From positions 186,001 through 250,000 of the forward strand of contig MU270079.1 of NCBI GenBank assembly GCA_021432635.1: 64,000 nt of DNA. Direction: 5' to 3'. Both the position numbers and the translations under genes were made by a program. Shown here one piece after another: positions 12,801 to 22,606 of this stretch. The stretch's first letter is position 1; each line of letters begins with the position of its first letter. The notes beneath the pieces are model-generated. The model made no database searches and was not told the origin of the DNA. It worked only from the letters and a program-made list of their open reading frames with translations. Source of the stretch: Thozetella sp. PMI_491. Its lineage: Eukaryota > Ascomycota > Sordariomycetes > Chaetosphaeriales > Chaetosphaeriaceae.

Positions 12801-13698
12801 CAATTGATCAGGCCTGGACCTGGGCACCCAACCTGACCTGGGACGGACGTGGGTTTTGCCTTGAACCTTCTGTCCGCCCGTTTTCCAGTCATCTCCCGCC
12901 TCCCCTCTGACCACTGGCAACTGATTGCGCCCTGCCGCACATTGGGCCTCCTCCTTCTTCAACCCTCCCACCCCCAATCTGCAACCTCTCACTCTCTCCC
13001 TCTTCCCTCTCTCTCCCCCCCTCCTCTCGTCTCTTTTCTTCTCTTTTCTCGCTCACAACCGAGTGCGAGATCAATCTGATCCAGGTATCCACCTCTGCTG
13101 ACAATTTGCCAACTTGCGTGGTTGGCCATTGATCTCCCGACTACCCCCAATTCCGATTTGGCTGGGTTCCGCGCGGTATCCGCTTTTGCCTTGCCACCCT
13201 GCACCTTCCCCCAGCGTCCGCCAGATTCCATTGCGACGACCGCTTCTTCTATTGTGTCGCCATTAAGCAACTCTCCGGCCACAAACTCCGCCTTGCCCAT
13301 TGTCCTAACTCCTGTCAATGGCAATCTTTCAAAAACACAACGAACGCACTCTTGGACAATTACTGGCCAATTCCCCCAATTCGAACTCGCACCCGCCCCG
13401 CCGCCCAGGCTACACCGCGCACACCCACCCTGGACAATAGGACAAAAGGCAGACTAGGCGGCCAGACCGCTCAGCCCCCCTGCACACATATAACCAAACC
13501 TCACGCCCACGCACACCTCGTCTTGACTCTTTTCTCTCTTTCACACGAATTGGACCCTCAAGCCTTGCCAATCGCCACGGCAGATTCCATCTAGAGAGGC
13601 CAAAAAGACAACACTTACTTGTGACGCTCTCCCAGCCTCCACTACGAGCACCAGCATCCAGCGTTATCAGCATCAACTACCCAACCCCCAGCAGCAAC
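3835..13698. other. Gene desert of about 9.8 kb upstream of the SWIRM gene
   Basis: No reading frame here shows a recognisable domain. The many ORFs (up to 226 codons) sit in overlapping frames of GC-rich sequence and are taken as chance. The left part (3.9-5.9 kb) may hold decayed repeats, but I recognise no transposon protein. From about 6.2 kb the sequence is promoter-like, with many GCCAATT/AATTGGC motifs, poly-G runs (13 G at 12151-12163), pyrimidine tracts and a poly-T at 10450. A 17-base word GTCGGGAATTGGCRAGG occurs at about 6426 and again at about 8167. Three near-perfect TCAATTCGA units occur around 7572-7598. It may be a long regulatory region or a non-coding transcript of the downstream gene. 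Confidence 0.6.
12955..13060 (+). promoter_or_regulatory. CT-rich core promoter and likely transcription start of the SWIRM gene
   Basis: A run of about 100 pyrimidine-rich bases (CTCTCTCCCTCTTCCCTCTC type) ends near 13060, about 640 bases before the ATG at 13699. Such tracts mark transcription start regions of many constitutive fungal genes. The long leader would contain several upstream ORFs, the longest at 13352-13594 (80 codons), so translation control by uORFs is possible. This is inferred from sequence composition only. Confidence 0.45.
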
Positions 13699-14973
13699 AT
13701 GGCGGAGAGTAGCCAGATCCGTTCCTCTTCTGCTGACGGCAGTATCCACGTTGCGACAGCCAGCAAACCCCAGACGCCTTCCAACCAGATCCTCCCCATC
13801 GAGCGCAAGACTCTGCCGCTCTCCATCACGAACCTGATGTCTCCTCCCGAGCTGGCTCCCTACGAAACCTTCCAGCATGGTACCGCCACTGTGATGGGCG
13901 GCGCTGGCGAGAAGCGGGTGCCCAACGTACCGCTCTCGCCGCCCATCTCACCATTCAAGAAGCCTAGCAACACCATCGACCCGGTCCCCGCCATGTCACC
14001 CGTGCTTCGAGACCGCGATCCGATCCTGTATCCTTCCACCGAGTCGTCGTCGCCCCCGGCCGTCCCCCTCTTCAGCGAGGATAGCCCGCGGGAGGACCCC
14101 GAGACCCGACGGGTTGTGGACGCACATATCGCCGCGCTGCCCAAGTCTCGCTTTAAGAAGACCACGCCGCCCAAGCGCGAGGAGTATGAATTGACACTGG
14201 CCTTCAAGTCGAACGTCATGGAGCAGTATTTGCGGGACCCGAAGGGCTGGCTCAACCGGGAACGCGCCAACCTCAAGGCAGACCGAGATGCGAGAATCGC
14301 CGCCATGGGCCGTCGTGCCGCCAAGCTCGCGCCCATCCTCCCTGCTGCCTCCCGCCCCAGCCAGCATGGCAGCCACCACGTCCAGGCCATCCGCACACAT
14401 GCGACCCGCGTCGAGAAGACGCCCGGTGCCAAACCACGGGCGCGCGCGCCGCGTGCCCCTGCTTCGCAGACGATCCAGGTCGCTCACGTTGCCGACGGCC
14501 GCGCCAACACGCCGCCTCCTCGCCGTACGATTCCGGTGACGCCCGCTCGTGGCGTCTCTACACGTGTTAGCACCACGCCTGAGCGCACCGTCCGCCCTAG
14601 CCGCGAGGATAAGGACTTCAATGCCGTCGTCGACTACTGCCCGCCGCTGTCGACTCTTCCCAACCGCTCCAACTGCCTGAAGGTGGATTGGAAGGGCACG
14701 CCTCTGGATCTGAGCACCGACCCGCACCGCCACCTCCTCCACCCAGAGGAGATCCATCTCGCGTCGAGCCTCCGCCTGGACTGTGCCACTTATCTCACCA
14801 ACAAACGCCGGCTCTTTGAGCACCGTGTGCGATGCGCCAAGATCCCCAAGGAGTTCCGCAAGACCGACGCCCAGCAGGCATGCAAGATCGACGTCAACAA
14901 AGCCTCCAAGCTCTGGACGGCCTTCGACAAGGTTGGTTGGCTGGACATCCACCACTTCCGCCAGTTCCTCTAA
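13699..14973 (+). CDS. SWIRM-domain protein (Fun19/Laf family)
   Basis: Single-exon gene of 424 codons. The ATG at 13699 is chosen for its CAACATGG context; the frame is open for 26 codons upstream, but those contain no ATG. The first two thirds are low-complexity and basic, rich in Pro, Ser and Thr (for example LSPPISPFKK, PKREEYELTL, TPPPRRTIPVTPARG), with several S/T-P sites. The last ~100 residues form a SWIRM domain, a helical histone/DNA-binding module, with a typical core LHPEEIHLASSLRL, CATYLTNKRRLF and the C-terminal KLWTAFDKVGWLD. Fungal proteins with one C-terminal SWIRM domain and a disordered N terminus include yeast Fun19 and fission yeast Laf1/Laf2, which associate with histone deacetylase complexes. 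A nuclear chromatin role is therefore likely but inferred. The protein ends right after the domain. An antisense open frame of 367 codons over this gene is a codon-bias shadow. Confidence 0.88.
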   Translation: MAESSQIRSSSADGSIHVATASKPQTPSNQILPIERKTLPLSITNLMSPPELAPYETFQHGTATVMGGAGEKRVPNVPLSPPISPFKKPSNTIDPVPAMSPVLRDRDPILYPSTESSSPPAVPLFSEDSPREDPETRRVVDAHIAALPKSRFKKTTPPKREEYELTLAFKSNVMEQYLRDPKGWLNRERANLKADRDARIAAMGRRAAKLAPILPAASRPSQHGSHHVQAIRTHATRVEKTPGAKPRARAPRAPASQTIQVAHVADGRANTPPPRRTIPVTPARGVSTRVSTTPERTVRPSREDKDFNAVVDYCPPLSTLPNRSNCLKVDWKGTPLDLSTDPHRHLLHPEEIHLASSLRLDCATYLTNKRRLFEHRVRCAKIPKEFRKTDAQQACKIDVNKASKLWTAFDKVGWLDIHHFRQFL

Positions 14974-17911
14974 GAGCGGCGCGCCCAGTCCCTGGTCGGG
15001 CTCAACGACCATTTGCTTCCCGAGCACTACTAATTTTGCTTTTCTACGCATCTCACGAATTTGTTCGCTCCTGCGCGACACGACATTAGGGTTTTTCATT
15101 TTTTCGATGATACCCGGAGTGCGCCATCATCTTGTCACTCCACTCCCCGTTTCCGGCTTCGACCCCTGCGGTCCATCGGGCTTTTTCCCCCTTGGTGTTG
15201 CCGCTTCCCCTTTGCTTTTATTTTTTCCTTTGTCTTCTCTCCCCTCCCGGCCTGCGGGAGGGCTTGGGATGCATCGAGGATAGGATAGGGAAGGAGGAGG
15301 GTTTTCTGTGGTTTTTGTTTTGCTTTCTTTCCTCGCCACCCCCAGATACTGTTATCAACCCGGAGCATGTAGTGGCGTTTTTTTAGGTACGGAATGGAAC
15401 TCGTGAACGTGTCACCCCGGTTATGGCAGGGAGGTCATATCATCATCATTGTGGTCATTGTGAGGCAAGGCTGAGACTGGCTCATTACACTATACCCCGG
15501 GATATGTTTTTTTTTCCTTTCTGTGTCTTGTGTATCGTGGGTGTCTTGTACGGAGGTGATACTTGTGCTTTCGCGTATCCCCCTCGCGTTATTGGTATGG
15601 TTTCTTCGCTCGTACGTGCGGCATAATTTGGACATCATGGACGGTATAAACCGGCTAGCAGCAACGCGCTGCTCAATCTCATTTGTCACACCTGGGGACG
15701 GGATAGAGAGTTACCGGCGCCTCGCCTCGGGTTTTATCGAAGCCAGGCGACCGGGGTCGATCTGGCGGACGGGTCTGGTTCGATCGATCGGCCGTGGTGG
15801 GAGAGTTCACTTCGATATAGCCATCTCGTACAACGAGATAATTTGAGCACCAATTCAGGCCACTTCGGACTGTTGTGCTGCGTGATGCGGATACCTGCGC
15901 CTGACTCGCTCAACGGCAAGATCGATGAAGATTGCAGGACAGATGCTCGTCTGTTCTACTGAGTGAAAACTGACCATGTGAAAGAAACAACGTGAAAAAG
16001 CGGCATTATCGAGTCTGCCATGATGGGTGAGCCAAACCGCGGCAGTCGTCGTCCCAGACGTCCATCTCGCCACCTTTCAGCCCTACGATTGACCCCTCGT
16101 CTGTCAAATCGCGCATCATACATCGATCACCCGGGTCCCTTGCTCTAGTTTGGCTTCCCGATGCGCCCCTCCCCGCGCCTGGCAGGGACACAATTTTTTT
16201 CGGCGTCCCGACGCTGCACCCGATCCGATCGATCGCCTGCATGGCACCCGCAGGGGACCAGTCATCCCTGCGAGCGCAGCGCACCCCTCCTCCTCGTGCG
16301 ACCGGGCGACGGCGGCGGCGCGGGGTGATGTCATCCGCCAGCGCAGCGCGGCGTCTACCCATTCATCCTTCGCCGTCTATCTTGCCTTATCGCTTCTTAC
16401 TTTTTCGGCGGTCGCTCATATCGATACGGCAGCTTGGCAGAAAAGGAAGGGCGGGGGAGGGGGCGGGAAGGAGACGTCATTCCCGCTATCGCGCGCCCGT
16501 TATCGACGTTATCGAACCCCTCCCGGCGCCCTGGGTCCGGTTAAGGTTGGATTTAAGCTCGCGTGGTTTCATCTCGCTAAGCAGCGCCCTGCCCGCTCCG
16601 AGCCCACCCCCTGGCCCGGGAAGAGGAGGGGGGTGCCGGGTAGTGGGCAACCCCCCCGGACGGACGGCCGCTTAGGGGCGAGCGAACGGGACGGGCGGGG
16701 ACAGCGACCAGGGCCACGCCGCAGAGAAGGACGGGCGGGTGATCAATGGCGATCGGGCGGCCCGAGGGGGGGGGGGGGGGGGCGGTCGCGCGAGTCAAGC
16801 GGGCGGCACGATGGCAGAGGTTTGCGCCGAGCCGTCGGGGAGGGACGGACGCTGGGAGTATTTTGGGTTTGCTCGGCTCCAGGAGGTGGCTTGGGACAGG
16901 AGGGAATTGTTCGTGGCATTGGGTTCTGCGACGGTGAATTGCGTGGACGCTGCGGGCGGCCATCCTCGCTTTGCGCGAGCTGGCGTCAATCCATGACGAC
17001 GGCGGCCATTAACTTTGACTTAATCTGCAATCTAATGCGCAGACGGGCCCTGGGAAATATCATGTCTATGGACAGTGCTAGGTACGAAGAGCAGGCGGTC
17101 AGGATGACTACAGAGCTTCGATCTGTGCGTCCGTCGCGACCATCGCCGCTGACCGAAATTGACGCGCCATTCCAAATCGTTTTGGCACCTAACATGCGAT
17201 GCAGCTTCCGGGAAGTCATTCAAAGTGGCAGCTCGCAGGCAGGTCTTCGAATGTATCTATTCATCGCCGCATACTCTACAGAGAACACATAGAAAGCCTC
17301 TCAAATGCACGGAAGGTTTTGGTGGCTCTGTCGGATGGTTTTGGGTGGGTGCGAGCGCCAATTCCACCGCCTCATTCCCGAACCGCCCCACAGACCATAA
17401 GCAGTTTGCATGTGGCCGCGGTGAGTGTCCACTACAGCACCCACTAAGTACGAAGATTCCAGGCCCGCTTCTAAGCAGTGTAGTTATGCAATCTGCTTAT
17501 GCCTTTTTTCCAGATTGAGCAGACATAATACGCACTGAAGAAAGCATATACAGCCGCGCAAAGAAAAGTCTCCGACCGAGACGAAGAGTTGCGCCGGTCC
17601 TTTCGCTGGAGAAATGATGCATTCCGAGCGCCGGGCCCGGAATGCAGTCGCTCCAGACTACAGCAGTCAACGCCAGCCGTGTTGCTGGTGGACGGGAGGT
17701 GATATACGCGGCTCGTTTAAAGCTCCGACTCCCGCCCGTTTAGTATAGAATGAGCGAGCATATGTGGGCACCCCATTCCCATACCTACATGGATAAAGAT
17801 CAGCTCTCGTACATATAAGACTCATACGACGAGACCAGGTAGGCGATAATTCCTCAGCGCTGTCCTCCGACTCAACAGAAAGCATCATTACCCGGCCGCA
17901 ATTGCGACGAC
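14974..17911. other. Intergenic region of 2.9 kb, no supported gene
   Basis: The first few hundred bases are the T-rich 3' region of the SWIRM gene. From 16.1 to 16.8 kb the sequence is very GC-rich, with GATCGATC words, a run of 17 G at 16766-16782 and a chance frame of 380 codons (16150-17292). That frame is full of Arg/Gly/Pro repeats, crosses the G tract and resembles no family, so I do not call it. The last kilobase should carry the promoter of the SDR gene. Confidence 0.5.
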
Positions 17912-19063
17912 ATGAGCAAACCCAAAGGCACTATCGTAATAACCGGAGCAAACGGCGGCCTCGGCTCCGCCCTTGTCTCGCAGATCGTGTCCTCGCCCCT
18001 CGGCCGCGAGTACCATGGTGTGTACACTGTCCGCAACCCCAAGACGGCCGATGCGCTCCGTAGCGCCCTAGGCAAGGGATCGGCACACAAGCACGATACC
18101 GTCGCCTTGGACCTAGCCTCCCTCGCCAGCGTGCGCGAGGTGGCCGCCGACATCAACTCGCGCGTAGGGGACGGCTCGCTTCCGCCGATCCGCACCTTAA
18201 TCCTCAATGCCGCGTTCCAGGACAGCACCAGGCTCACCATGACCTCGGACGGCTTTGAGATGAGCTTCCAGGTCAACCATCTCTCTCACTTTCTGTTCAC
18301 ACTGCTGCTCCTACAGAGCATGGACAAGACGGAAGGGAGGATTGTAGTCGTCGGGAGCTGGTCCCACGAGTAAGTCTCGTCCTTTCTTATCCGACCTTCC
18401 ACGCCATTCACTGACACAAAACTCTCGGGTGGTAGTGTGACGGATCCACAGAACAAGAAGGGCACCGTAGCTGCCGCGTACAACGGGATTACGGAGCTAT
18501 TCACCGACACCGAGGCCCTGGCAAAGGGCAAATGGAGCAACGACCCCGACCCTCTGGCCGGATACCGCCGGTACGGGGCTACCAAGCTCTGCGAGGTCAT
18601 GTTCATGTGAGTTTGGTCATCAAGTCCTATCCATACCGTATCCCTCGTCTAACACCTGTCTAGGAACGAGCTCCAGGCGCGGATCGACAAAGACCCAGCC
18701 CTTTCCAACATCTCCGTCTTGGGAGTCGACCCGGGTGGCATGGGCACGGGGCTGCTGCGGAACGGCACATGGATGAACCGCACGATGTCCAAAGTCTTCC
18801 CGGTATTCGGAGCCGCCATGGTGCGCGTGGATCCCAACGGACTACTGCGAACAACAACCAAATCAGCCGCCGACGTGCTGCGCGCCGCTTTTAACACCGA
18901 CGAAATCGGGACGCACCCCCGAGCGCTGTATCTCAACGGCAACGAAAAGAAGGAGTGCGGTGCCGAAGCAAGGGATGAGAAAAAGCGCGAGATGCTTTGG
19001 CAGGATAGTGTGCGCTTCGCGCAGCTCCAGGAGGGTGAGACAGTGTTGAAGAATTGGATGTGA
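17912..19063 (+). CDS. Short-chain dehydrogenase/reductase
   Basis: Three exons, 17912-18369, 18436-18606 and 18664-19063, give 342 residues. Both introns (66 and 57 nt) have GTAAGT/GTGAGT donors and the phases close exactly. The protein is a classical-fold SDR: NAD(P)-binding TGANGGLG at residues 11-18, LILNAAF in place of the usual NNAG, a catalytic serine region VVGSWSHD, and the active-site YGATK at 199-203. An extended segment between Ser and Tyr (NKKGTVAAAYN...) and the downstream VDPGGMGTGLL loop match the fungal subgroup that reduces ketones in small-molecule metabolism. There is no signal peptide or membrane helix, so it is probably cytosolic. The substrate cannot be read from sequence. 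It stands alone, so no pathway partner is suggested. Confidence 0.88.
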
Positions 19064-19430
19064 CGAGAGTATGACTTGGAGAGATGCGAGGGAGTCAGTG
19101 AGGATTGGTGTAGCTGACGTATGCGGGCCGTTCTTATATACTGAGCTTTCACTGGGGCACGGAGTTTTCTTTGCCTTGTACCTTTTTCAATACCCAATAC
19201 TTGGGATAACAAGTTTAAACTTGAGAGGAGAATTTCTTTGTCTCGCTAGGTTAAATTCCAGAGGAAATCTGTAGAAAGCAGTAGAACATTGTGCGAAATC
19301 CGATTGAACAAACGATTTCGATCTCATCACAGCAGGATCATATATGAAACAGGCTGTGGGCCTTTCAATACACTCTACAGCACACTATTCTAACAGAAAG
19401 ATACATAACAAGGCCAAGAACGATGCGGCG
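19064..19430. other. Convergent 3' gap
   Basis: 367 bases between the stops of the SDR gene and the CxxC-repeat gene. AT-rich, consistent with two facing 3' UTRs. No gene or repeat seen. Confidence 0.5.
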
Positions 19431-21146
19431 CTATTCTACTGCCTTCCATACAGCCTCCAGTTCAGCAATACGCTGAAGCGTTGGCCCATGATCCCCGCCC
19501 ATGCCCGAGGCCTGGTTAAACAGCTGCGCGCTCTGTGCACCACTCATGGTGGGATAGAACCCGATGGAGCTATTTCCATAGCTTCCGCTGCCGCCCCCAG
19601 CTGCGGCAGAAATACTGCTGCCCACGTTGAGAATGAAAGCGTTCTGGTATGTGTTCATCTGCATCATCATACCGTTTCTCATCGAGCCGCGCAGGTCATT
19701 GATCTGGGGCCACGTCTGCCCGAACACCTGGAGGCGCTCCAACATGAACCGGTCAAACTCTGTCAGGTCGTTCTTCTCTATTGCCTCTGCCCATAGACCT
19801 CGAACTCGCGGGGACCAAAAGTCGCATTTTAGCGGCACCGCCCAGCCCACATTTTCGTTCCGGCGAACAGGGAACGCCCGATGGTCGAGCGCGGTACCAC
19901 GGACGATGGCCACCCAGCATTCCGGGCAGCACACGTAGGTGTCATTCAAATACCATACTAGTTCTCGCTGCGGCTCTCCGCGAGGACAGGCCGGCGTCGT
20001 CGCGAGTATCCGTACAGGTTCTGTAAACTTGGCGGGGTCTCCTGAGTCAAGCGCGGCATCGAGCAGATTAAAGTACAGGGCCGCTCGCTTTCCGCCCGAA
20101 GACTGGGGGTTGAAGCTACAGCGCAATGTGGTCCCCGGGGCCACGTATGTCTTTGAGAACTGCGTGAACCTGTCTGGGAACCCGGGTGCTTCAATAAAAG
20201 CCGCAAAGCACGAACCGCACACGTCGAATCCCTCAGCTGGGGGTTGGAGGGACATCCAGCCGGCTTCTGGACCCATCCCCTCCTTGACGCACGGTGGGCT
20301 CCTGGCTATCTTCTGTGCAGCAGTGTAGAACATGTTAAAGTCGTTCCTCTGTAGGCCCCAGTTGAGCGCCATCTTGAACGACAAAACACTCCCAGCCGTG
20401 CACTTGAGAGGTGCTCCAGTGTTCTGCGTCCCGAAAGCGTAGGCATGGGGCTCCAAGGCGGATGCGGCGATGTATTCGTGATAGCAGAACTCGCAGATCC
20501 ACACGTGCGAGAGGTCTTGCGGCTTCATCTTGTACCAGGTCTGGGTATCGGTCTCAGGGTCGAAAGGCTCGTACACATTGCACGCTGGCAGCGTGAAGAA
20601 GTGAGACATCAAACTCTCGAACTGTTCCAACGTGGCGCAATTCTTGGCCGCGCGGGCCCCTATCGCAAGGCCAGTTTCGCAAATATACGGCTCCGATGTC
20701 TGTTTCTCAGGGTAGTCCTTCAAAAGCGGTGCCCAGCCGCGCGGGACTATGTAGTCGTGATAGCAAGCGTCACAGACGGCGAAGTCGTCGAGCGGCTTGC
20801 CGGCCATCCCCCACCAGTTGTAGTCATCCGCAATCATGATGTTCCTCTTGCAAGGCTTGAGCTCGGCGCGAAACACCATGTACCTCTGTAGGATACCAAA
20901 GTCGTTTGCGCGCAGCGCCTGGGCCAGCTCCGAGGTGATGCGCGGCGTGTCGAAATCGCAGCTGCGCTGCTGGTCCGAAGGATCATAGTCCACCACGAAC
21001 TGGTCGGCGAAGGGCGTCTGAGAGAGCCGGTCGAGGAAACATCGCGAGCAAGCATCAAAGTTCACCCCTGGGAGTCTATACCAGTGCTTCTCATAGGTGA
21101 TTAACGACACCCCCGGGCAACGGGGGATAGCGACCTGTGACACCAT
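19431..21146 (-). CDS. Protein with five CxxC-containing repeats, function unknown
   Basis: Intronless frame of 571 residues. I start it at the ATG at 21146-21144 (MVSQVAIPRC), the first ATG of the frame. The protein is built from about five units of roughly 100 residues. Each ends in an aromatic or hydrophobic residue followed by CxxC (FDACSRC, FAVCDAC, WICEFC, FDVCGSC, YVCCPEC), then a hydrophobic helix and a further Cys in a C-x-F/T context. Trp and Pro residues recur at fixed places. Paired Cys in each unit suggest metal-binding (zinc) knuckles, but this is inference. The last ~100 residues are Met-, Gly- and Ser-rich (GMMMQMNTY, AAAGGGSGSYG) and may be disordered. No signal peptide or clear membrane span. 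I do not recognise a named family. Confidence 0.75.
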   Translation of the reverse strand: MVSQVAIPRCPGVSLITYEKHWYRLPGVNFDACSRCFLDRLSQTPFADQFVVDYDPSDQQRSCDFDTPRITSELAQALRANDFGILQRYMVFRAELKPCKRNIMIADDYNWWGMAGKPLDDFAVCDACYHDYIVPRGWAPLLKDYPEKQTSEPYICETGLAIGARAAKNCATLEQFESLMSHFFTLPACNVYEPFDPETDTQTWYKMKPQDLSHVWICEFCYHEYIAASALEPHAYAFGTQNTGAPLKCTAGSVLSFKMALNWGLQRNDFNMFYTAAQKIARSPPCVKEGMGPEAGWMSLQPPAEGFDVCGSCFAAFIEAPGFPDRFTQFSKTYVAPGTTLRCSFNPQSSGGKRAALYFNLLDAALDSGDPAKFTEPVRILATTPACPRGEPQRELVWYLNDTYVCCPECWVAIVRGTALDHRAFPVRRNENVGWAVPLKCDFWSPRVRGLWAEAIEKNDLTEFDRFMLERLQVFGQTWPQINDLRGSMRNGMMMQMNTYQNAFILNVGSSISAAAGGGSGSYGNSSIGFYPTMSGAQSAQLFNQASGMGGDHGPTLQRIAELEAVWKAVE

Positions 21147-22606
21147 GGCGCCAACCAAGCCGTCGATTGAGGTCGATGTGAACCCCGGAGATCAGAGCCG
21201 CGTGGAGGAGAAGCGATCTGGAAGCTTCACAGAAACCTTCAGCTACCCCTTTTAACGAGTCAGCCGCACTAGACTTATCGTGTTGACGCCTCGTAGATAT
21301 GCTAGCCTTAGCTTATTATCGGCGTGAAGTGTCTAGAACCCCTTGGCGCGACACATGCACGAATGGCAAGGTAAGCTGGCAGGTGCTAGCGTGCTGCGAG
21401 CTGAGCTAGACGCCCAAAGCTAAACTGGCCTGGGCTCAACCCATCTAGCAAGTTAATTTAACGACCGCCTGACTAGGAGCGCAACGTGTATCATGAACTA
21501 GCGGACTCATGATGGAACGATGTAGGGAGCGTCGTGGTGGTCCGAGCACCACCCGAAACAGGCTTTCTAACGGATAGGCTAGCAGAATGCGAACAATTTG
21601 TCGATTATGCCAATGATATTCTGGTTTGGCTCTTCTGCTGTCTGCCTCCCCAATATCTTTCTACCTTGTCGTCACCATGTGCGTTCACTAGGTGGGTGAA
21701 CTCTACATCTCTTACTCTCTGATCTACATGTTCTAGAGTATTACTTATGGTACCTTCCTCTTCTTCGCTTCTATAACCGTCCTCGGTGGGATTTACGTCT
21801 ACTTCGTAATTCCAGAGACTAAGGGTGTTCGTCTTCAGGATATGGATATCCTTTTCGGAGCTAAGGGTCTTGCCCCGCGGAAGATCAAGGCTTATGACGT
21901 TCATATGAACCCCAACATCGAGGTGCTTCCGAGTCTAAGGACCTCGCGGCGATTACCAATACCAAACTGCAGATGCTTGCTAGTCACGATTATTCAGCTT
22001 AACAGCGTACAACGCACATATATTCCTGAGCTCAAGTAGGCTGCTTAGAGTAGAAGAGAGTCCTAGACACTACATTCCCTTTTATGAGAGAAATAGTAGC
22101 CGGTGTGATCTTGCGAGTTCTTTGGGTCGTACTACATCTTACAGCATCGGGGAATTATTTGCCAGTGCGTTGCCGAGCGGAAGAATATCGTAAATAATAA
22201 GTTATAAAGCATCTTTGCAATTCACATAACTACCTGTGCACAATCTTTTTTCTCGCAAGCTGTGGAAAGCTGGGACCGGTACCTATGACCTGGACGCTAT
22301 AGTAATGAAGTGAAATTGCCTAGATAGTATTAGGGGGGTAAGGCAGCTGCAAGAGCCTCGTATGAGGCTGACTACAGTATTTGCATGGGGGTCCACGCTA
22401 TCCAGGTGCGGCACTGCCACCGCCACACCACTACAAATGGAACCACCCCAGGCTGCCTCGAGGATAAGCATCTCGCCCTCGTGGGAATAACGATGCCAAG
22501 AAAGCTGTTCGTCATGTTGAGCCCAGCCGTCCCGACTTTTGGCTTAGTTTCAAGCCCCAAGCGATGAAATCGGCAAATTTGCTGCAAGTGGCGGCCTGAA
22601 AACCGA
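21147..22606. other. Intergenic region with one decayed gene
   Basis: This 1.46-kb gap between the divergent CxxC-repeat gene and the HET gene contains the C-terminal remnant of a sugar-transporter-like gene (21737-22039). Elsewhere I see only AT-rich sequence. The promoter of the HET gene should lie in the last few hundred bases. Confidence 0.5.
21737..22039 (+). pseudogene. MFS sugar-transporter-like C-terminal remnant
   Basis: The frame starting just after a CTAG acceptor-like site at 21733-21736 reads ITYGTFLFFASITVLGG, then YVYFVIPETKGVRLQDMDILFG. This matches the last membrane helix of MFS sugar porters followed by their hallmark PETKG-x2-LxxMD motif. About 100 codons remain, up to a TAG at 22037-22039. 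The preceding 500 bases carry no other recognisable transporter helices, so at least 80 percent of a normal (~500 residue) porter is missing. I read it as a 5'-truncated relic, left by deletion or by partial duplication. Confidence 0.65.

Noticed and set aside
13996-15099. Antisense open frame of 367 codons over the SWIRM gene
   Set aside because: It mirrors the codon bias of the real gene, has no recognisable motif and runs into the 3' region.
16150-17292. Open frame of 380 codons on the plus strand
   Set aside because: It crosses a 17-G tract, has strongly biased Arg/Gly/Pro content and no domain. Overlapping frames are open as well, as expected for GC-rich DNA.
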